NCBI GenBank assembly: GCA_016776605.1
Contig: JADHTB010000003.1
Span: 124,001-188,000 of the forward strand
DNA length: 64,000 bases
From: Alphaproteobacteria bacterium
GTDB taxonomy: Bacteria > Pseudomonadota > Alphaproteobacteria > GCA-2731375
Direction of reading: 5' to 3'
Shown here in pieces: positions 34,978 to 43,218 of the stretch. Within the stretch, counting starts at the first letter, position 1; every line of letters begins with the position of its first letter. The position numbers and the translations under genes were made by a program. The notes beneath the pieces were generated by a model. That model saw nothing but the letters and a program-made list of their open reading frames with translations. It searched no databases and was not told the DNA's origin.

Positions 34978-35235
34978 ATGAAAATCAAGATTGATATTGA
35001 TTGCAGCCCTCAGGAAGCTCGCGCCTTTTTGGGGCTGCCCGATGTTGCGCCCCTGCAGGCGGCGTTGCTGGCGGAAATACAGAGCCGTATGAAGGATGCC
35101 GTGGCTGGGGCGGACATGGAAAGTCTGTTAAAGACCTGGCTGCCTTCCGGACTGCCCACGGATATCGAGGGCTGGGGCAGCATGCAAAAAAACTTTTGGG
35201 CCAAGGCCATGGGCCAAGGCCAAGATAAGGATTAG
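34978..35235 (+). CDS. Small conserved protein, DUF6489-like
   Basis: 85 residues. The sequence begins KIKIDIDCSPQEARAFLGLPDV and ends MQKNFWAKAMG. This matches my recollection of the small alphaproteobacterial DUF6489 family, but that name should be checked. It is a soluble, probably helical protein without a known role. It lies between the divergent DUF255 gene and a nitroreductase gene 42 bp downstream, and probably starts the operon that leads into mnmE. Confidence 0.7.
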   Translation: MKIKIDIDCSPQEARAFLGLPDVAPLQAALLAEIQSRMKDAVAGADMESLLKTWLPSGLPTDIEGWGSMQKNFWAKAMGQGQDKD

Positions 35236-35277
35236 ACAAAAATCGTTTTCCGCGTTGTTGGATAGGGGAGATTGGCT

Positions 35278-35841
35278 ATGGACGCCATGGAATGTTTGAT
35301 GGGACGGCAATCGACGCCAGCCGGGTTGTTGGTGGAACCGGCGCCCAGTGACGAAGAAATCCTGACCTTGCTGGAAACCGCCATGCGGGCGCCGGACCAT
35401 GGGGCGATGCGGCCTTGGCGGTTTCTGCTCATTCGTGGCGACCGGCGTCAGGATTTGGGCGACATTTTCGCCAGCGCTTTGGCCCAGCGGGAGCCAGAGG
35501 CCAGCCCGGATGAGATTGAAAAGGCCAGGGGTAAGGCGGTGCGGGCGCCGCTAGTCCTGGCGGTTTGGGCGGATATTGTCGAGGATCATCCGAAAGTGCC
35601 CCCGATTGAGCAGGTGGTCGCGACCGGCGCGGCGGTGCAAAACCTGCTGAATGCGCTGCATGTTCAGGGTTACGCCGGCATTTTGGTGACGGGTGCGCCC
35701 TGCTACGACGAGAACGTCAAGGCCCCCCTGGGTCTGACCCCCAAGGATGTTCTGGTCGGCTTCCTTCACATTGGTACGGCGAAAAGCACGACGCCGACCA
35801 AGAAACGCCCAAATGCGGCGGACTATTTGCAGACCTGGTAA
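35278..35841 (+). CDS. Nitroreductase (YdjA-like flavoprotein)
   Basis: 187 residues. Conserved stretches are MGRQSTPAGLLVEPAPSDEE, MRAPDHGAMRPWRFLLIRGD for FMN binding, and GAAVQNLLNALHVQGYAGILVTGAP near the C-terminus. It is an NAD(P)H-dependent FMN reductase of the small single-domain YdjA type. GGGGAG lies 7 bases before ATG 35278. The stop TAA shares its last base with the mnmE start (TAATG), which gives tight coupling. Confidence 0.88.
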   Translation: MDAMECLMGRQSTPAGLLVEPAPSDEEILTLLETAMRAPDHGAMRPWRFLLIRGDRRQDLGDIFASALAQREPEASPDEIEKARGKAVRAPLVLAVWADIVEDHPKVPPIEQVVATGAAVQNLLNALHVQGYAGILVTGAPCYDENVKAPLGLTPKDVLVGFLHIGTAKSTTPTKKRPNAADYLQTW

Positions 35842-37175
35842 TGCCGGTCCAGGGCAGCCTTGACGATACAATTTATGCCCTGGCAACGGCGTCTGGCCGG
35901 GCCGGCGTGGCGGTTCTGCGTATATCGGGCCCTGGGGCGGGGGTGGCCCTGGCGGCTGTTATGGATGGCCGGGACCTTCCCGCGCCGCGCCGGGCCCATT
36001 TGACGGCTTTTATTGATCCCGTTAGTGGCGAGGCCCTGGACCGCGGGTTGGTATTGTGGTTCCCCGCACCGGATAGTTTTACCGGCGAGGACGTGGCTGA
36101 ATTGCATGCGCATGGCAGTCCTGCTGTGATTACCGCGCTTTTGGAGGCTTTGGGCCGGCTACCGGGGTGCCGTCTGGCCGAGGCGGGGGAATTTACCCGG
36201 CGGGCTTTTCAGAACGGTAAAATGGATTTGACCCAGGCCGAGGGCCTGGCGGATTTGATCGCTGCCGAGACGGAGGCGCAACGGCGTCAGGCCCAACGGC
36301 AAATGGAAGGCGCGCTGGGCCGTCTATATGAAGGTTGGCGGGCGGATCTGATCGGCGCTCTGGCGTATTTGGAGGCGGATATCGACTTTCCCGATGAAGA
36401 CCTGCCCGGCGGTCTTTTGGCGCGGCAAGGGCCGGTTTTGGAGCGGCTGACGGCTGAAATGTCTGCCCATTTGGATGACGATCACCGTGGGGAACGGCTG
36501 CGGGAGGGCTGTCATATGGTCATTCTGGGCGCACCAAACGTGGGGAAATCAAGCTTGTTGAACGCTTTGGCGCAACGGGATGCGGCCATCGTCTCTGCCC
36601 AGGCGGGCACCACGCGGGATATTGTGGAGGTGTATTTGAATTTGGGCGGCTATCCGGTGGTATTGGCGGATACCGCGGGTTTGCGGGTCAGCGATGATGA
36701 GGTTGAGGCGGAAGGGGTGCGCCGGGCCCAAGTGCGGGGGCAAGGGGCCGATTTGAAAATTGTGCTCTATGATTGCTCCGTGGCGCCGGAAGCCGACGCG
36801 GCGGTTCGGGCTTTGGCCGGCGACAACGGTGTTTTGGTGGCGAGCAAGGTGGATCTGGCCGCCGCGGCGCCGGCCCATGGCCTGGCGGTATCGACCAAGA
36901 CCGGCGAGGGATTGGCGGCATTGATGCGCCGTTTGGAAGCGGAGGCGAAGCTGCGGATGGTTGGCGGCGGACTACCGGGGTTGACCCGATTGCGCCATCG
37001 TCAGGGCCTGGAAGAATGCCGGGATGCCCTGTTGCGGGGGCTTGCCCAGGCGGATGAAGAGCTGGTGGCGGAGGATGTGCGCCTGGCGGCTCGGCATCTG
37101 GGACGCATCACGGGCCGCGTTGATGTGGAAGATATTCTAGATATTGTGTTTAATGACTTTTGCATAGGCAAATAA
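35841..37175 (+). CDS. mnmE: tRNA-U34 modification GTPase MnmE
   Basis: 444 residues. The N-terminal folate-binding domain starts at DTIYALATASGRAGVAVLRISG. A helical domain follows, and inside it a G domain with GAPNVGKSSLLNAL (G1), TTRDIVE (G2), DTAG (G3) and SKVD (G4). It ends in FCIGK, the conserved C-terminal motif with the catalytic cysteine. With MnmG it adds the carboxymethylaminomethyl group to U34 of tRNAs. The first parS site follows 20 bp after its stop. Confidence 0.96.
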   Translation: MPVQGSLDDTIYALATASGRAGVAVLRISGPGAGVALAAVMDGRDLPAPRRAHLTAFIDPVSGEALDRGLVLWFPAPDSFTGEDVAELHAHGSPAVITALLEALGRLPGCRLAEAGEFTRRAFQNGKMDLTQAEGLADLIAAETEAQRRQAQRQMEGALGRLYEGWRADLIGALAYLEADIDFPDEDLPGGLLARQGPVLERLTAEMSAHLDDDHRGERLREGCHMVILGAPNVGKSSLLNALAQRDAAIVSAQAGTTRDIVEVYLNLGGYPVVLADTAGLRVSDDEVEAEGVRRAQVRGQGADLKIVLYDCSVAPEADAAVRALAGDNGVLVASKVDLAAAAPAHGLAVSTKTGEGLAALMRRLEAEAKLRMVGGGLPGLTRLRHRQGLEECRDALLRGLAQADEELVAEDVRLAARHLGRITGRVDVEDILDIVFNDFCIGK

Positions 37176-37193
37176 GGTAGGCATCATGGCCCC

Positions 37194-37217
37194 TCGATGT
37201 TTCACGTGAAACATCGA
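37194..37217. other. parS: parS centromere site 1
   Basis: The 16-bp core TGTTTCACGTGAAACA at 37198-37213 is an exact match to the universal parS consensus. The palindrome extends to 24 bp (tcga flanks). It lies between mnmE and mnmG, about 11 kb from the putative origin and 3.5 kb before parB, whose product should bind it. Confidence 0.95.
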
Positions 37218-37273
37218 AAGATTTCCGTGCAGAAGTTTTGACTTCGGGACCTCTCCTGCCTATTTTGCCGGCC

Positions 37274-39136
37274 ATGAACGGCTATGATGTCATTGTGGTT
37301 GGCGGCGGCCATGCGGGCTGCGAAGCGGCTGCGGCTGCGGCGCGTATGGGCGCGCGCACCCTATTGCTGACCCATCGCCTGGATACGATCGGCGAGATGT
37401 CGTGCAATCCGGCAATTGGCGGCCTGGGCAAAGGCCATCTGGTTCGTGAAATCGACGCGTTGGATGGCCTGATGGGCCAGGTCGCGGATGCGGCTGGCAT
37501 TCAGTTCCGCATGCTCAATCGAAGCAAGGGACCGGCGGTGCAGGGCTTGCGGGCCCAGGCCGATCGCGCCCTGTACCGGGCCGCCATGCAGCGGGCTCTG
37601 GCCAAAATCGAAAACCTGACCATTCAGGCTGGTGCCGTAGAGGATTTGCTGCTGCGTGATGGCACCGTGGCGGGTGTCAAATTAGCCGATGGTCAGGATA
37701 TATCCGCCGGGCGCGTGGTCATCACCACCGGCACTTTTTTGCGTGGACGTATTCATATTGGCGAAAAAACTTGGCCAGCAGGCCGGATCGGGGAAGCGCC
37801 GGCCATGGGACTATCGGCGCGGCTCTATGATTTGCAATTGAGCATGGGGCGCCTGAAAACCGGGACGCCGCCGCGACTGGACGGTCGGACGATTGCATGG
37901 GCGGAATTGGAACGGCAGCCCGGCGATGCCTCGCCGGATCCGTTTTCGACTCTGACGAAAGCCATTACGAATCCGCAGATTGATTGCCATATCACCGGAA
38001 CCACGCCGGCGGTGCACGATGTGATCCGCGCAAATCTGGATCGCGCGCCGATTTATTCTGGGCAGATTGAGGGGACGGGGCCACGGTATTGTCCCTCAAT
38101 CGAGGACAAGGTGGTGCGGTTCGCGGATCGAGCCCGGCATCAGATCTTTTTGGAGCCCGAGGGTCTGGACGATGATACGGTTTATCCAAACGGTATTTCC
38201 ACCTCGCTGCCGGAAGAGGTGCAGTCAGCGCTGTTAAAATTGATCCCTGGTTTGGAACAGGCGCGTATGACCCAGCCCGGTTATGCCATTGAGTATGATT
38301 TCGTTGATCCGAGGGAATTGCAGCCAAGCCTCGAGACCCGCCGTATGCCCGGCCTGTATTTGGCCGGACAGATCAATGGTACCACCGGTTACGAGGAAGC
38401 GGCGGCGCAGGGCTTGATGGCCGGATTGAACGCCGCCATTGCCGCCGGCGGCGGGGAGCCGTTGGTGCTGGACCGGGCCGATGGCTATATAGGTGTGATG
38501 ATCGACGATCTGGTCACCCGGGGTACGCGGGAGCCCTATCGTATGTTCACCTCCCGCGCCGAATACCGCTTGCTGCTGCGGTCGGACAACGCGGACCAGC
38601 GGTTGACCCCCCTGGGCTTGTCGCTGGGCTGTGTCGGTAGGCTGCGGGCCGCGGCTTTTAAGACCAAGTTGGCGGCCCTTGATGAGGCGCGGCTATTCCT
38701 GGAGAGTCATCAGGCAACGCCGCACGAAGCCAGCGCGCGGGGGATCCCGGTGAATGCCGATGGCCGGTGGCGGACTGGCATGGAATTGCTGGCCTATAAA
38801 GATGTGGACATGAAGCGCTTGGCAGCGCTTTGGCCGGAGTTGGCTGCTATTCCGGATCCTATTGCCGCGCAGGTGGAGATCGAAGCCCATTACGCTAGCT
38901 ACCTGGGCCGTCAGCAGGCGGACATTGAAGCTTATCGGCGAGATGAGGCGCTGGAACTGCCCAGCGATTTGAATTACGACCACGTTGTCGGTTTCTCCAA
39001 TGAAGTACGGGAAAAATTGAAGGCTCACGGGCCGGCGACGCTGGGGGCTGCCGGCAGGATTCCAGGCATCACGCCGGCGGCGCTGACCGTTTTGTTGGCC
39101 TATGTGCGCCGTGGCAAACGCCGTGCCGTTGCCTAG
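37274..39136 (+). CDS. mnmG: tRNA-U34 modification flavoenzyme MnmG
   Basis: 620 residues. The FAD loop [20 protein letters not shown] is at the N-terminus, and [36 protein letters not shown] and MYCP-equivalent [13 protein letters not shown] follow; [20 protein letters not shown] is in the second FAD region. It is the FAD partner of MnmE in U34 modification. ATG 37274 aligns with the usual N-terminus; an upstream in-frame start adds 12 residues. rsmG follows after 37 bp. Confidence 0.96.
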   Translation: MNGYDVIVVGGGHAGCEAAAAAARMGARTLLLTHRLDTIGEMSCNPAIGGLGKGHLVREIDALDGLMGQVADAAGIQFRMLNRSKGPAVQGLRAQADRALYRAAMQRALAKIENLTIQAGAVEDLLLRDGTVAGVKLADGQDISAGRVVITTGTFLRGRIHIGEKTWPAGRIGEAPAMGLSARLYDLQLSMGRLKTGTPPRLDGRTIAWAELERQPGDASPDPFSTLTKAITNPQIDCHITGTTPAVHDVIRANLDRAPIYSGQIEGTGPRYCPSIEDKVVRFADRARHQIFLEPEGLDDDTVYPNGISTSLPEEVQSALLKLIPGLEQARMTQPGYAIEYDFVDPRELQPSLETRRMPGLYLAGQINGTTGYEEAAAQGLMAGLNAAIAAGGGEPLVLDRADGYIGVMIDDLVTRGTREPYRMFTSRAEYRLLLRSDNADQRLTPLGLSLGCVGRLRAAAFKTKLAALDEARLFLESHQATPHEASARGIPVNADGRWRTGMELLAYKDVDMKRLAALWPELAAIPDPIAAQVEIEAHYASYLGRQQADIEAYRRDEALELPSDLNYDHVVGFSNEVREKLKAHGPATLGAAGRIPGITPAALTVLLAYVRRGKRRAVA

Positions 39137-39173
39137 GGCGCCTGATTTAGGGTCTGCCCGGAGGCCGGCGCCG

Positions 39174-39794
39174 ATGACTGTGGCGGAATTCCAAAAGGCG
39201 GCTGATGTTTCACGTGAAACATTGGCGCGCCTTGAGGCCTACACCGCCCTGTTGGTCAAATGGAACCAACGCATCAATCTGGTTAGCCGGCGTAGTCTGG
39301 ATGATGTTTGGCGGCGTCACGTACTCGATTCGATCCAACTCTGTAAATTTGATAAATCTGGCGAGTCTAGGGAGACCGCCGCCCCCTGGCTGGACCTGGG
39401 CAGTGGGGCGGGTTTTCCTGGCCTGGTTTTAGCCATTGCCGGTGTTAGGAATGTTCACTTGGTGGAAAGCGACGGTCGGAAGTGTGCCTTTCTGCGCGAG
39501 GCGGCCCGGATTACCGGCGCGGAAGTGACTGTGCATAATGAAAGAATCGAGGCTTTGCCGCCTCAGGGCGCCCATACCATATCCGCCCGGGCTCTGGCGC
39601 CGCTGCCCCGGCTGCTGCCCCTGGCCTATGAGCATCTGATTATTGGAGGACAAATAATTCTGCTGAAGGGACAAGATGTTGATACTGAATTGACCGAAGC
39701 CGCTAAATGTTGGAATATGAGCATCCGACACATCCCAAGCGTAACGGATGAGTCAGGCTCAATTTTACAGCTGACGGAGATATGCCGTGTCTGA
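39174..39794 (+). CDS. rsmG: 16S rRNA (G527-N7)-methyltransferase RsmG
   Basis: 206 residues. NQRINLVSRRSLDDVWRRHVLDS is the family opening, LDLGSGAGFPGLVLAIAG the SAM-binding loop, and VHLVESDGRKCAFLREAAR the next block. It methylates G527 of 16S rRNA. GGAGG 9 bases upstream decides ATG 39174; a longer frame starting inside mnmG is rejected. A parS site lies within codons for DVSRETL near the N-terminus. The last bases overlap the parA GTG start by 8 bp. Confidence 0.95.
   Translation: MTVAEFQKAADVSRETLARLEAYTALLVKWNQRINLVSRRSLDDVWRRHVLDSIQLCKFDKSGESRETAAPWLDLGSGAGFPGLVLAIAGVRNVHLVESDGRKCAFLREAARITGAEVTVHNERIEALPPQGAHTISARALAPLPRLLPLAYEHLIIGGQIILLKGQDVDTELTEAAKCWNMSIRHIPSVTDESGSILQLTEICRV
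39205..39222. other. parS: parS centromere site 2, inside rsmG
   Basis: TGTTTCACGTGAAACA at 39206-39221 is an exact parS core, 18 bp with flanks. It is read through in frame as Val-Ser-Arg-Glu-Thr within rsmG, which is a common place for parS in bacteria. It lies about 2 kb from parS site 1 and 580 bp before parA. Confidence 0.95.
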
Positions 39795-40656
39795 TTTTGC
39801 CCAACCTAAAGATCAAGATTCCAATATAGCCGTCGTGGATGCCCCCGGAACGGAGCGCGCTGGCGCGGCCAAACGGCAAACCCGCATCATCGCCATTGCC
39901 AACCAAAAGGGCGGCGTGGGCAAAACCACCACGGCCATCAATCTGGGTACCGGTCTGGCGGCTATTGGCCGGCGCGTACTATTGGTGGATCTGGACCCCC
40001 AAGGCAACGCCAGCACCGGCCTGGGCATTGACCGTACCAACCGGCATGTCAGCTCCTATGATGTCCTGATGGGCGAGGCGACCGTGGCCCAGGCTCAGGT
40101 ACAGACCGCCGTTCCCGGTTTAAGCATCGTTCCCTCTACGGTTGATCTAACCGGCGCCGAACTGGAATTGATTGACATGCCGCGCCGGGCCTATCGTCTG
40201 CGCGAGGCTCTGGCGGCCGGGGGAGAGGAGCTGGATTATGTCTTGATCGATAGCCCGCCATCCCTGAACCTGTTGACGGTCAATGCCCTGGTCGCCGCGA
40301 AGTCCGTGGTGGTGCCCTTGCAATGCGAGTTTTTTGCCTTGGAAGGCCTGTCTATGCTGATTAAAACCATCGAACGCATCCGCACGGGCTTCAATGCGGA
40401 ACTGGAAATTCTGGGCGTTGTCTTGACGATGTATGACAAGCGCAATAATCTGTCCGATCAGGTGGCCGCGGACGTGCGTGGCTTTCTGGGTGACAAGGTT
40501 TATAAAACCATTATCCCGCGCAACGTTCGGGTCTCGGAGGCGCCGTCCCATGGCAAACCCGCCTTGTTGTACGATCACAAATGCGCCGGCAGCCTGGCCT
40601 ATATGCAGTTGGCCAGCGAAATGCTGCGGCGCGAGCGCCTAGAAGCGGCGGCATGA
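39787..40656 (+). CDS. parA: Chromosome-partitioning ATPase ParA
   Basis: 289 residues. The deviant Walker A KGGVGKTT is at 41-48 (ANQKGGVGKTTTAINLG), Walker A' LVDLDPQGNASTGLG follows, and Walker B is YVLIDSPPSLNLLTVNAL. These define the short ParA/Soj class of chromosomal partition ATPases, which pull ParB-bound origins across the nucleoid. The GTG start overlaps the rsmG end, and its stop TGA overlaps the parB start (ATGA). About 30 N-terminal residues precede the core. Confidence 0.95.
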   Translation: MSDFAQPKDQDSNIAVVDAPGTERAGAAKRQTRIIAIANQKGGVGKTTTAINLGTGLAAIGRRVLLVDLDPQGNASTGLGIDRTNRHVSSYDVLMGEATVAQAQVQTAVPGLSIVPSTVDLTGAELELIDMPRRAYRLREALAAGGEELDYVLIDSPPSLNLLTVNALVAAKSVVVPLQCEFFALEGLSMLIKTIERIRTGFNAELEILGVVLTMYDKRNNLSDQVAADVRGFLGDKVYKTIIPRNVRVSEAPSHGKPALLYDHKCAGSLAYMQLASEMLRRERLEAAA

Positions 40657-41537
40657 GCGAGGAGCACCCCCGCAAAGGTCTTGGCCGCGGCCTCTCGGCC
40701 CTGCTGGCGGAAGATCCCGATGACCAGCCGGCGCTGGACCGTCTGCGTTTGGGCCGGACCGTACCCATTGAAAACCTGGTGCCGAACCGCTATCAGCCGC
40801 GGCATTATTTCGATCCCGAAGAATTGCAGGCTCTGACCCAGTCTATCCAGGAGAACGGCATTCTGATGCCAATCCTGGTGCGCCGCATGGATGACGACGG
40901 CAACAAGTTCGAAATCGTCGCTGGTGAAAGGCGCTGGCGTGCGGCCCAAGCGGCGCAATTGTACGAAGTACCGATTATCGTCAAGGAATTGGACGATCGT
41001 CAGGCCTTGGAAGTGGCCTTGATCGAAAACGTCCAGCGACAGGACCTAACCGCATTGGAAGAGGCGGAAGGTTACCGCCGCCTGATGGACGAGTTCGCCA
41101 ATACACAGGAAGACTTGGCCCGCGCGGTAGGAAAAAGCCGCAGCCATGTGGCCAATATTATGCGCCTTCTGGGTTTGCCCGAGGGGGTAAAGGTCTTGTT
41201 GCAGGACGGCAGCTTGTCCGCAGGCCACGGTCGGGCCCTGTTGGGGGCGGATGATCCCGAAACTCTGGCCAAAGCCGTCGTACGCCAAGGCCTGAATGTG
41301 CGCCAGACTGAAAACTTGGTCAAAAAACCGCTAAAATCCAAGGCTACGACGGCATCTTCCCATGCCTCTGGGAAGGATCAAAACACCCGGGATATGGAAA
41401 AACGATTGTCGGAAAAACTAGGCCTGACGGTGAATATCAACCATCAGGGAGAGCGCGGCGAAGTACGCATTGCCTTCACCTCTCTGGATCAATTCGACGA
41501 AATTCTCAAACGTCTGAGCCAACAACCATCGTTCTGA
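40653..41537 (+). CDS. parB: Chromosome-partitioning CTPase ParB
   Basis: 294 residues. The N-terminal KGLGRGLSALLAED is the ParA-contacting peptide. The CTP-binding ParB/Srx domain has ENGILMPILVRR and VAGERRWRAAQAA. The DNA-binding helix-turn-helix is EDLARAVGKSRSHVANIMRLLGLP, and a C-terminal dimerisation domain (FTSLDQFDEILKRLSQ) closes the protein. It loads on the two parS sites nearby and spreads as a CTP-dependent clamp. Confidence 0.96.
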   Translation: MSEEHPRKGLGRGLSALLAEDPDDQPALDRLRLGRTVPIENLVPNRYQPRHYFDPEELQALTQSIQENGILMPILVRRMDDDGNKFEIVAGERRWRAAQAAQLYEVPIIVKELDDRQALEVALIENVQRQDLTALEEAEGYRRLMDEFANTQEDLARAVGKSRSHVANIMRLLGLPEGVKVLLQDGSLSAGHGRALLGADDPETLAKAVVRQGLNVRQTENLVKKPLKSKATTASSHASGKDQNTRDMEKRLSEKLGLTVNINHQGERGEVRIAFTSLDQFDEILKRLSQQPSF

Positions 41538-41552
41538 TAAATATTGTTCTGC

Positions 41553-41590
41553 TTTTAAGAGTCTGAGCGCATTTTCTTCGAATGCGCTCT
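41553..41590. repeat. Hairpin element shared with the 24.9-kb repeat
   Basis: 38 bases match 24948-24985 at 36 positions. GAGCGCATT (41565-41573) and AATGCGCTC (41581-41589) form a perfect 9-bp stem with a 7-base loop. It lies between convergent parB and holA and may help end their transcripts, though no T run follows. Confidence 0.75.
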
Positions 41591-41598
41591 GGCTAGGC

Positions 41599-42645
41599 TT
41601 ATCGGCTAAAACGTGGCCTGGCCGCGTTGGCAATGCGGATCAGAGCCCGGCCACAGATCGCATCGGCCGGAAGACCGGTGGTTTTACAATCCAATTCGGC
41701 CTCGGTCAGAATATTAAGGGCCTGGGCCAGCCGTTGCGGACGCCAATCCCGCAATTGCCTTTGCATCTGCGGTTGATGTTTAAAAAATATGGGCGGCCGG
41801 AAGGACTTGATTAACTCGCCGATATCGGCGCCATTGGCCGCTTTCAGCGAGAGCAGGTGCAGTCGTTGCAGGTGACGGATTACAGCGCGCAGAATGGCAA
41901 TAGGCGATTCGCCGGCAATGCGGCACTTCATCAAGGCCCGGTCCAGGCCCGCCTGATCGCCGCTGGCCGCAGCCAGGGCAACATCATCTCGGGCCATGGG
42001 CGCGCCATCCCCAACATTGGCCTCGGCATCGTCCAGGCTGACCGCACCGCCGTTCCGCCCTTTATATAATGCCAGTTTTTCCAGCTCCGACCGGGTGATC
42101 TGACGATCCGTGCCTAAATTATCGCATAAATATGCCATCGCCGACGGCTCGACCTGCAGGCCGTGCTGCCCCATGATTTCGCCAATCAATGCTTCCAGCG
42201 ACCGCCCATCATCAAGATAGCAGGGAATTGCCGCCGCATTTTTGCGAGTTTCGAACAATTTCCGCAGACTATCCCGCGGCGCCAGGGCTCCCGCTTCAAC
42301 CAGCAGCAAACTGTCCGAAGTAGAAATTGCCGGATCATCCAAAACCGCCTCGATGGCCGCGCTATTGCCGTTGCCGGCCCGGTCCAGGCGAACCAGGCGC
42401 CGCCCGCCGGTCAAGGACAGGGCAGCCATTTCATCGAACAACCGGGTTGGCACCTCCTTCAGCATGGCGGCGTTGACTTCGGCGACGCGAAACGGATCGT
42501 TGGGATCATCCACCACGGCGACGGCCAGACGGGCGGCGCGCTCGCGTACCAGGCCATTATCTTCGCCGTACAACAAGACGGCCACGATTCCGGCCTGGGG
42601 TGCGTCCAGAAAAACGTCAATGGCGCGGTTGGCAAGCTTTACCAT
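41599..42645 (-). CDS. holA: DNA polymerase III delta subunit (clamp loader)
   Basis: 348 residues. VAVLLYGEDNGLVRERAARLA at the N-terminus matches the delta-subunit opening (typically YGED.GLI.E). The middle PCYLDDGRSLEALIGE and NLGTDRQITRSELEKLALYKG, then VSLDDAEANVGDGA, are typical HolA blocks; the C-terminal collar domain includes QLRDWRPQRLAQALNILTEAE. It opens the beta clamp for loading. It lies 15 bp after lptE in leuS-lptE-holA. Confidence 0.9.
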   Translation of the reverse strand: MVKLANRAIDVFLDAPQAGIVAVLLYGEDNGLVRERAARLAVAVVDDPNDPFRVAEVNAAMLKEVPTRLFDEMAALSLTGGRRLVRLDRAGNGNSAAIEAVLDDPAISTSDSLLLVEAGALAPRDSLRKLFETRKNAAAIPCYLDDGRSLEALIGEIMGQHGLQVEPSAMAYLCDNLGTDRQITRSELEKLALYKGRNGGAVSLDDAEANVGDGAPMARDDVALAAASGDQAGLDRALMKCRIAGESPIAILRAVIRHLQRLHLLSLKAANGADIGELIKSFRPPIFFKHQPQMQRQLRDWRPQRLAQALNILTEAELDCKTTGLPADAICGRALIRIANAARPRFSR

Positions 42646-42660
42646 CGCGGCCCCACAATC

Positions 42661-43218
42661 TCACCCGCGCCGACGGGAAAAATAAACCGCTATACGGTTT
42701 TGAATCCCTTCGGCCACGTTGAGGGCGGCGCGCTTGCGGGCATCCTTTTGACTGGCCAAATTCGCGTAGTCCGAGGACACCACATTATAGGCCGAAATGG
42801 CCCGCGCCGCGCCGCTTAGCAACGCCACGCCATTGCGGGTATCAATTAGACTAAATTGGGCCGCTAGCCGCAGATTATAGCGGGTCGCACTGTCGTCCTG
42901 CTGAATTGCCAGCCCCTCACGGATCTCGACCAAGGTAACAATCAAGCGAAAAACGGGCCGATCCGCCATGCCGCGCGGGTGCATCAGATCCAGCAGCTGG
43001 TTGCGCACCAATTGCCCCACACGGTCCGCGATCGGCACAACCGTCACATAAGACATGTCGCTTATGATATCGCCCGCATTCGCGGCTGTGCCCGAATGTT
43101 TGCCATGCAATGGTTGAAAATCGCAACCTGCCACTAAACCTGTCATTGTCACCGCCACGGCAGCATATATCGACGCGCGTCGAAAACGCCGCTTGTAATA
43201 GCGACTAGACAACAACAT
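42661..43218 (-). CDS. lptE: LPS-assembly lipoprotein LptE
   Basis: 185 residues. Basic N-terminus, then [21 protein letters not shown], a lipobox ending in Cys followed by FQPLHG/Y as in alphaproteobacterial LptE. The family is poorly conserved; the context leuS-lptE-holA makes the assignment strong. It plugs the LptD barrel at the outer membrane. Start 43218 overlaps the end of leuS by 14 bp. The longer open frame upstream runs inside leuS and has no signal peptide at its N-terminus. Confidence 0.85.
   Translation of the reverse strand: MLLSSRYYKRRFRRASIYAAVAVTMTGLVAGCDFQPLHGKHSGTAANAGDIISDMSYVTVVPIADRVGQLVRNQLLDLMHPRGMADRPVFRLIVTLVEIREGLAIQQDDSATRYNLRLAAQFSLIDTRNGVALLSGAARAISAYNVVSSDYANLASQKDARKRAALNVAEGIQNRIAVYFSRRRG

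Noticed and set aside
39102..39173. Longer N-terminus for RsmG
   Set aside because: It overlaps mnmG and precedes a well-placed GGAGG and ATG at 39174 that fit the family length.
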